Position numbers and translations under genes: made by a program. A model generated the notes under the pieces. The model was not told where the DNA came from and ran no database searches. It saw only the letters and a program-made list of their open reading frames with translations. From NCBI GenBank assembly GCA_001953115.1, contig LSSL01001423.1:1-14166 (forward strand): 14,166 nt of DNA, in the 5' to 3' direction. The first letter of the stretch is position 1. Every line of letters begins with the position of its first letter. Source of the DNA: Smittium mucronatum. Lineage: Eukaryota; Kickxellomycota; Harpellomycetes; Harpellales; Legeriomycetaceae. Of this stretch, positions 9,999 through 14,166 are shown piece after piece.

Positions 9999-10503
9999 TT
10001 AATAAAAAAAATAAAAATCTTGATTAAAATTTTTAAGATTACAAATCATTATATCTTCTAGATTTTTTCTAATAAGTTTGTTCTTTTCTCGGTTAGTATA
10101 AGTTTTAGAGCTAAAAAATTCCTTTCAACACTGACTTGTGTTGCGGGCAGGGAAATAATTGTTTTTTCCAAATCTTTTAAGTCCTTAGAAACCCCAATAT
10201 CCTGTGACAAAAGTTTAAGAAAATTTTTGTAAGACTTCTGTCTATTCGGTGAATAGTTTTTTATCTAAGATATCAAATCAAAAAATATGTCTTTGTGATT
10301 TTCCGAGCTTCTTAAATCCAATGAAGATTCAATTTCCTTTTCTTTCATAAATATTTCAAGTTCGTCTGGATCCTCATTCTCCAATACCCCTGATCTAAAA
10401 CATTGGTTTTTAATCCTTCCTTATGTTGGGCGCATGATTGACGCTCTCTTGCTTCTCTAAATTTTTTTTTCAGGAACCAATGGAAAGAGAGAAATAAATT
10501 TTC
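9999..10503 (-). pseudogene. hAT-family transposase, C-terminal fragment (pseudogene)
   Basis: The diagnostic part is the hAT C-terminal dimerisation domain on the minus strand: LPATQVSVERNF (10150-10115), then LALKLILTEKRTNLLEK. This matches the conserved P-T-S-ER-FS-L..-R--L pattern used by hAT transposases for oligomerisation. The frame covers 10420-10058 with one in-frame TAG (10265-10267). Acidic, Lys-rich sequence (ENEDPDELEIFMKEKEIESS) precedes the domain. After the domain, a break at a T6 run on the plus strand (10063-10068) is followed in another frame by LEDIMICNL, the expected next block, ending at TAA 9999-10001. Upstream, another frame (10503 to about 10370) reads FREARERQSCAQHKEGLK and may be the preceding segment after a further frameshift. 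A full hAT transposase is about 600 residues; only about 165 codons remain, and the BED finger and RNase H-like catalytic core are absent, so it is a dead copy unless the rest lies elsewhere. Confidence 0.85.
10424..10442 (+). repeat. 19-bp exact direct repeat, copy 1
   Basis: TGTTGGGCGCATGATTGAC is identical to 13803-13821. Here it lies in the upstream part of the hAT relic, where the minus strand would encode RQSCAQH. The identity stops abruptly at both ends. It is GC-richer than its surroundings, so a chance match is unlikely. Confidence 0.85.
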
Positions 10504-10634
10504 TTATTTTCAATATTTAGATTACACATTTATTATAAATTAAATATTTTTGTGAAAAATCAACCGAATAAAATTTATTGGTACAAAAATTATCTAATAT
10601 TGATAATTAATCACGTAAAATAAATTAGGCCCAG
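10504..10634. other. AT-rich sequence between relics
   Basis: This is an A/T-rich spacer with no open frame of interest between the hAT relic and the tRNA-like unit. Confidence 0.4.
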
Positions 10635-10745
10635 AAAAAAAAATCCAAGTGCAAAGAATTTGGATCGGATTCGAATCCAAATCCACAGATTCGTCGGTGT
10701 GCAAACCAATTTCACCACCACGCTGTACCGCATCCCGGATTCTAA
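10635..10745 (-). repeat. tRNA-like Pol III unit (tRNA relic or tRNA-derived SINE head)
   Basis: On the minus strand TGGTGAAATTGG (10717-10706) fits the A-box consensus TRGYNNANNNGG fully. 27 nt later, GGATTCGAATCC (10678-10667) is one base away from a canonical B box. Downstream, a run of nine Ts (10643-10635 on the minus strand) would end a Pol III transcript. Order and spacing are those of a tRNA gene or tRNA-derived SINE. The bases before the A box do not pair with those after the B box, so there is no proper acceptor stem and no assignable anticodon. I therefore do not call a functional tRNA. The B-box-like 12-mer is itself a perfect palindrome, which weakens the strand assignment; the A box and T-run support the minus strand. 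Confidence 0.4.
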
Positions 10746-10943
10746 TTATTAAAAAAATATTCAGTGAGAAACTTCAAAAAATTTGAGCCCAATTAAACGC
10801 CTATAGACCAAAATTTATTAATTTAACAAAACCCCAAAAAATACCGGTTCCGGTTTGATTTTAAAAACTCTAAAATTTTTTTTAGAAACAACTAAGTCGG
10901 GGAATAATTTTAAGCTAAAAAAATTTGGGGGTCAAAACATTAA
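10746..10943. other. sequence upstream of the ORF1-like region
   Basis: No gene is visible. The stretch is less extreme in A/T than the left half and includes ACCGGTTCCGGT and several G/C runs. If the downstream element is a non-LTR retrotransposon, its 5' untranslated region and 5' end may lie here, but there is no target-site duplication that I can identify to mark the boundary. Confidence 0.3.
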
Positions 10944-11444
10944 AAAAAAAGTGTCAAGATCCACCCCTACAAAAATATATATTTTCAACTAAAATCCGAA
11001 AAAAACTGGTTCCACACCGATTCTGATGACATGTTTGGCTGCACTAGACTCCCTAGTGTCAGGATAATCCGATTCAATCATAAAAAAAAACAAAAACATT
11101 TAAAGTTAAAATTTGAATCTTCGAGATTCGATAATTCATCGGCGCAAAAAGAGTTACGCCGGTACACCTCATCTCTGCAGTCTGAGAGTATGTGCACTAG
11201 ATTTACTATTGATAGCGATGGTTTCACCTCAGTGAAACACAGAAGATACCAAAACTCTTCTGACACCAATCCAAAACCCGGAAAAACACCTACTGCTAAC
11301 AGCAGAGGCGCTCATACTGCCAAAAATTTGGGTGGTAAAAAAAAAATCAAAAAAAATTCCTATACCAGAATATCTAAAAAACATTCTAAAACCACTCTTT
11401 TCAGTGGAAAAAAAACTGAAAAAAAAATCCTGAATCTGACATGA
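10944..11444 (+). pseudogene. ORF1-like protein, N-terminal segment
   Basis: A stop-to-stop frame of 167 codons runs from just after TAA 10941-10943 to TGA 11442-11444; the first ATG is at 11031. From that Met the product is 137 residues, very rich in Lys, Arg, Ser and Asn, with DSDGFTSVKHRR at about residues 61-72. Comparable D-x-DGF-x-V-basic stretches occur in ORF1/Gag-like proteins of several retrotransposons; this is a loose resemblance, not a domain hit. The C-terminal third is Lys-rich with poly-A codon runs, suggesting nucleic-acid binding. Coding-like sequence before ATG 11031 (for example NWFHTDSDD just upstream) suggests that the true start may be further 5'. The frame ends within A-rich runs at 11409-11428, and coding resumes in another frame at 11453. 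Confidence 0.5.
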
Positions 11445-11452
11445 GCACATAA

Positions 11453-12074
11453 GCCGAGGCGTCACTCAAACACCTGCTGTACAAGTGTGCACCGGACAAA
11501 CTTAAAAAAATATGTAGTGGCGGCTCTGATTGAAAAATTGGGTGCCCATGGTACCAGTTTAATGGATTTCACGCTGAGGCCAATGACTCAATTCCATTGG
11601 CTCTACTCAGTGAATACTACCGCATAAAGGAGAATATAGAGCAAAAGTCACCTACTACCTCTTCCGCGATTATAGTATTGTCAAAAAATCAATCGAAAAA
11701 TCATTGGTTTTTAACAAAAAAAGAATAGAGTTTTATCAGAACGTTAAATATGACGAATATATTACTACTATCCGCGTCCCAAACCACAATAATGTCGAGA
11801 TAATCACTATGATAGACATTAATAAGGATCGGCTAATGCCCCTGGTAACAGCGTTGGACATTAGCGCATGGGAAAAAAAGAATTTAACCAATTCCTTACC
11901 TACGGGATGAAGATCCTGTTTTCAAAAAAAAAAATCAATAGGTCAATATTCCGTATTGCCATCAAAGTAAGGATGAAAACATCCCAATCTTATATAAATG
12001 GTGAGAGCCCTTCTGAAGCTTTTGTAAAAAATATGAGCACTGGAGATCTGGATGCAATGAAATTGCGGATTTGA
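11453..12074 (+). pseudogene. ORF1-like protein, middle segment, frameshifted
   Basis: Coding-like sequence continues but hops between frames. Frame 2 from 11453 reads AEASLKHLLYKCAPDKLKK up to an A7 run (11503-11509). Frame 1 then reads YVVAALIEKLGAHGTSLMDF to about 11570. Frame 2 returns with HAEANDSIPLALLSEYYRIK. Frame 1 takes over at about 11629 (GEYRAKVTYYLFRDYSIVKK) and continues to 11871. At the A7 run 11873-11879 it passes to frame 0 (EFNQFLTYGMKILF), which ends in TGA at 12072-12074. Each piece has balanced, globular-looking composition, unlike the low-complexity frames of the left half, so I believe this was one protein region. No domain is recognised; a retroelement Gag/RNA-binding role is inferred only from its position before the endonuclease. 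Confidence 0.45.
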
Positions 12075-12111
12075 GATTTAATGGATTGAATAATCCCAAC
12101 ATACAATCAAA

Positions 12112-12130
12112 AATTCAATTCAATTCAATT
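12112..12130. repeat. (AATTC)n microsatellite, nearly 4 copies
   Basis: There are three perfect AATTC units plus AATT. The repeat sits inside the ORF1-like relic exactly where the coding frame appears to change between frame 2 (NGLNNPNIQSK) and frame 1 (GNMEPLVSGNE). A slippage change of a 5-bp unit shifts the reading frame, so it may be the cause of that break. Confidence 0.7.
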
Positions 12131-12144
12131 TCAAGGGATCAGAA

Positions 12145-12777
12145 ATGGGAAATATGGAACCTCTGGTGAGCGGGAATGAGATTTTAACTTCCAAAAATAA
12201 AATCATCAATTCTACTATTTTAATGGATGATAAAGAGGATTCCGGCGGATCTAATTTATCTAAAAAAATTGAGATATGCAATCTGGAACATACTAAAAAT
12301 GCCGAAAAAGTACCCTCTGCCACTATAAATTACCCCCCTCCCCCCCAAAAAAAATTGCCCCCTAGGGCCCAATGGAGACCCTGGAAAAATTTAACAAAAA
12401 ATACCAATAAATTTCCGCAGAATATATACTGTAGGATAAACTTTTGAAAATCAGTAAAGCCAAAAATAAAGCTTCTTAGGAGGCAAAAAAACTGGCAACA
12501 GAAAAGCCTACTGAGACTGCGGGGGCAAAAATGTCCAAAAAATGACCCCAGAAATGGGGTAATTTCCGCCGAAAGTTCGTTCTCAAACGCGAATAACTCT
12601 AAAATAAGCAATCAAATTTCCAAAATTAAAACTGCAAGCACGTATTTTGACTACGCCTCTTTGCGTTCATCAAACTTTGATTTGATGGACCCTAATCCAA
12701 TAGCGTTAGAGGGGGTCAAGGAGCTGCGGATAAAATCTGAGGCTGATTATTTCAAACCTTCACTGCAGGACCAATAA
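12145..12777 (+). pseudogene. ORF1-like protein, C-terminal segment
   Basis: One frame runs 211 codons, from ATG 12145 to TAA 12775-12777, with a single in-frame TGA (12445-12447). Before the TGA it is acidic then proline-rich (DDKEDSGGSNLSKK; NYPPPPQKKLPP, encoded by a C-rich run near 12332-12347). After the TGA it is basic (KIKLLRRQKNWQQKSLLRLR), then polar, ending DPNPIALEGVKELRIKSEAD and PSLQDQ. There is no CCHC zinc knuckle. The composition suits the disordered, nucleic-acid-binding tail of a retroelement ORF1 protein, which is inference. The stop at 12775 is the best candidate for the natural end of ORF1, because stops become frequent in this frame immediately afterwards. Confidence 0.45.
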
Positions 12778-13270
12778 AACTCAGATAACTCTGAGATTTC
12801 AATGAAACTTGAATCAAATTGTAAATCATCTGATTAAATTTAAAAAACAATAATATTTATGATTAGCGAATCCAAAAACGTGAAAAATCCCCCCTAAAAA
12901 CGCGTAAATAATGATAATTTCCTGGTTTTTAATGCCCAGGATCTCAAAAAAGAAACCGTAAAAAATATTTCTTATTAAAAAACTATGAAGGACCCCCATT
13001 TTGACTTTCAGAAGATCAGACAACATTTCAGCGACTGGAGACACAAAATTGTACCGAAAAATGGCTTTAAGCTCAATTTTTCGGTACCAAAAATTAAAAA
13101 CTTGGAATAAGCGTTAAAAGCGAAGATCAGGTGCCACAAAAGTCCCAAATTTCGGCAAATAAATCCGATTGGGCAAAAATAAACCAACTTCGATAACTTT
13201 AAAAAGGCTCAAAATTAAAATTTTTTGGGTGCCCATGTGCACCCAAATGACCCCCTGAAACCTTGTTACA
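12778..13270 (+). other. bridge between ORF1-like region and endonuclease
   Basis: The frame that carried the ORF1 tail continues through this bridge into the endonuclease start with nine TAA codons from 12775 to 13275 and no TGA. The translated text between the stops is coding-like in places (VFNAQDLKKETVKNISY; MKDPHFDFQKIRQHFSDWRH; SVPKIKNLE then ALKAKIRCHKSPKFRQINP). It could be the decayed N-terminal extension of ORF2, a decayed piece of ORF1, or untranslated inter-ORF sequence. It includes the hairpin at 13224-13247. No intact gene is present. Confidence 0.4.
13224..13247. other. 9-bp GC-rich hairpin before the endonuclease
   Basis: TTTGGGTGC pairs perfectly with GCACCCAAA across a 6-nt loop (CCATGT). 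It lies about 25 nt before the first endonuclease residues. Part of the arm and loop (TTGGGTGCCCATG) also occurs at 11538-11550 in the ORF1-like region. RNA structures near ORF1/ORF2 junctions influence ORF2 translation in some LINEs, but no such role can be shown here. Confidence 0.6.
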
Positions 13271-14166
13271 CCTAATATTATAACGTACAATGTTAGGGGA
13301 AATAAATAAGTAAAGAGGAGCTGGAATTATACCTTCTGTGCAAAAATCTCGACCTTTTCGCCTTACAAGAGACCTTCCTAAAAAAAAATCATACCGCTGT
13401 CGTCTGCCTAGGCACACCACTATTGAAACAAAGGCTGGTTTGACCAAAGGTGACAGGGGGCTTCTGATAATAGTTAAAAAAATAATAGGACTTGAAATAA
13501 GCGAGTTCAAGTCCGAACCTTCATGTCTGGTAGGTGCTGTGTCTGACACCTCCAGCGCTTATAAAAATTTCACTCTTCTTGTTACAAATCCCAAATACCG
13601 AATGTGGGGGTCAGGCGAAAGCGGGCTGTAGGCCAACTCCAGGCCGAATTCCGAAAATTTTCTAAAAAATTTAAATCTTTAATTCTACAGGCGACCAAAA
13701 TATGGACGTTCAGGCCGCCACAAAATTCACCTTCAAACTTGGATTTCGTTTTGAACTTGCCGAAGTCTCTAACTCCTCAGGCTCAAGGTAGAATCAAAAC
13801 ACTGTTGGGCGCATGATTGACCACATATTATATGCTGGGTTTAATTTCAGGTCCAACAGCTGCTTTGCTGACCGCAAGTTTGATCTATCCGACCACATGC
13901 CGATATCAACGACCTGGAATTTCTACTGCCTGAAATTTTTTAAAAAAAATCAAAAAAATCAAAATTCGAAATTGCCGTCAATTAATGACCAATTAATCAA
14001 TAGAAACCGATTTGAGGCTCTAAGTGCCTCAAGCTCGAGTCTAAACGAGCTGTGCTCAGGTATTGTAAAGTCCGTTTGGGATGAAACTACACGTCTAGGA
14101 TCAGTTTCTACCCCCGGAGATGGTCATCCAACTGTCCTGTCAGCACGAACACTCCGGAAAATCAAA
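13271..14166 (+). pseudogene. APE-type LINE endonuclease (ORF2 N-terminus), frameshifted, 3' end off window
   Basis: This domain nicks target DNA to prime reverse transcription. Motifs appear in family order over several frames. NIITYNVRG (13274-13300) carries the metal-binding Asn. ELYLLCKNLDLFALQETF (LQET at 13363-13374) carries the catalytic Glu. GDRGLLIIVKK is at 13449-13481, CLVGAVS and FTLLVTNPKY follow, and GDQNMDV (13690-13710) is the GDFN motif with Phe replaced by Gln. VGRMIDHIL (13804-13830) and SDHMPI (13888-13905) with the catalytic Asp-His pair complete it. Frame changes fall near 13301-13306, at the A8 run 13381-13388, and at about 13620-13690; one TAG lies at 13789-13791. From 13792 the frame is open to the window end, passing a basic Asn/Lys linker and SLNELCSGIVKSVWDETTR, in the place of the EN-RT linker. 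No RT residues are reached. The domain length from YNV to SDH (about 205 residues) is normal. Confidence 0.85.
13803..13821 (+). repeat. 19-bp exact direct repeat, copy 2
   Basis: This sequence is identical to 10424-10442. Here it encodes the residues around VGRMID of the endonuclease, a conserved catalytic region, so this copy is probably the source context. Confidence 0.85.

Larger units (their letters stand above)
10944..14166 (+). mobile_element. decayed non-LTR (LINE) retrotransposon, 3' part cut by window edge
   Basis: The identification rests on an APE-type endonuclease domain (13271 to about 13905) with its motifs in the canonical order, preceded by about 2.3 kb of ORF1-like coding relic in the same orientation. 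This is the arrangement ORF1, then EN-RT ORF2, of APE-clade LINEs. Reverse transcriptase would follow the endonuclease and must lie beyond 14166; no RT motif is visible inside the window. The base composition is clearly richer in G/C than the left half, consistent with insertion of foreign or younger DNA. The reading frames are broken many times, so this copy cannot encode its proteins as written. The left boundary is inferred from the first stop-free coding-like frame and may be earlier. Confidence 0.75.

Noticed and set aside
11078..11465. Minus-strand frames of 63 and 78 codons
   Set aside because: Both are Phe/Ser-rich complements of the Lys/Arg-rich ORF1-like plus-strand frame.
12120..13044. 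Minus-strand frames of 67, 93 and 72 codons
   Set aside because: They are complements of the ORF1-like tail and bridge; hydrophobic Phe/Leu strings reflect plus-strand poly-A.
12778..13270. Firm call of a variant genetic code
   Set aside because: The ORF1 segments before 12775 lack in-frame TAA/TAG while using CAA/CAG, so stop accumulation in a decayed junction is the simpler explanation; kept only as a finding to test.
13199..13549. Minus-strand 116-codon open frame
   Set aside because: It lies antisense to endonuclease motifs that are recognisable on the plus strand.
1..14166. CRISPR array, rRNA gene, bacterial operon
   Set aside because: There are no regularly spaced repeats, no rRNA-like conserved blocks and no ribosome-binding-site-linked gene strings anywhere in the window.

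Overview
The window looks like strongly AT-rich nuclear DNA of an unidentified eukaryote. Three tRNA genes (8698-8930) have eukaryotic-type sequences: no encoded CCA, clear A and B boxes, and AAC (Val), AGA (Ser) and CTT (Lys) anticodons. The decayed sequences around them match eukaryotic transposon families (hAT DNA transposon, APE-endonuclease LINE). I could not place the lineage further; protists, early-diverging fungi, microsporidia-like parasites and AT-rich animals all remain possible.

Layout. Positions 1-8697 are an AT-rich, nearly gene-free stretch dominated by A/T homopolymer runs. The only part that reads at all like old coding DNA is a less AT-rich island at 6118-6525, minus strand. 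Positions 8698-8945 hold a very tight tRNA-Val / tRNA-Ser / tRNA-Lys array with only 2 nt between genes and one T-run terminator after the last, so it is best read as one tricistronic RNA polymerase III unit. From about 8960 to 10503 the minus strand holds decayed coding fragments. Two are unidentified (8965-9138 and 9419-9752). One (9999-10503) is clearly the C-terminal end of a hAT transposase. A tRNA-like Pol III unit, possibly a SINE or tRNA relic, lies at 10635-10745 on the minus strand.

From 10944 to the right edge the plus strand carries a decayed, edge-truncated non-LTR retrotransposon. An upstream ORF1-like region (10944-12777) is spread over all three frames. A bridge at 12778-13270 contains a GC-rich hairpin. 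An APE-type endonuclease domain (13271 to about 13905) follows, with its YNVRG, LQET, GD-N, IDHI and SDH motifs in the expected order, and then a linker that runs off the window where reverse transcriptase would be expected.

No intact protein-coding gene was found. The only likely functional genes are the tRNAs. Several reading-frame breaks in the transposon relics fall at or next to A or T homopolymer runs, so part of the damage could be sequencing error. In-frame TAA/TAG codons also occur, either true decay or, less likely, a variant genetic code.
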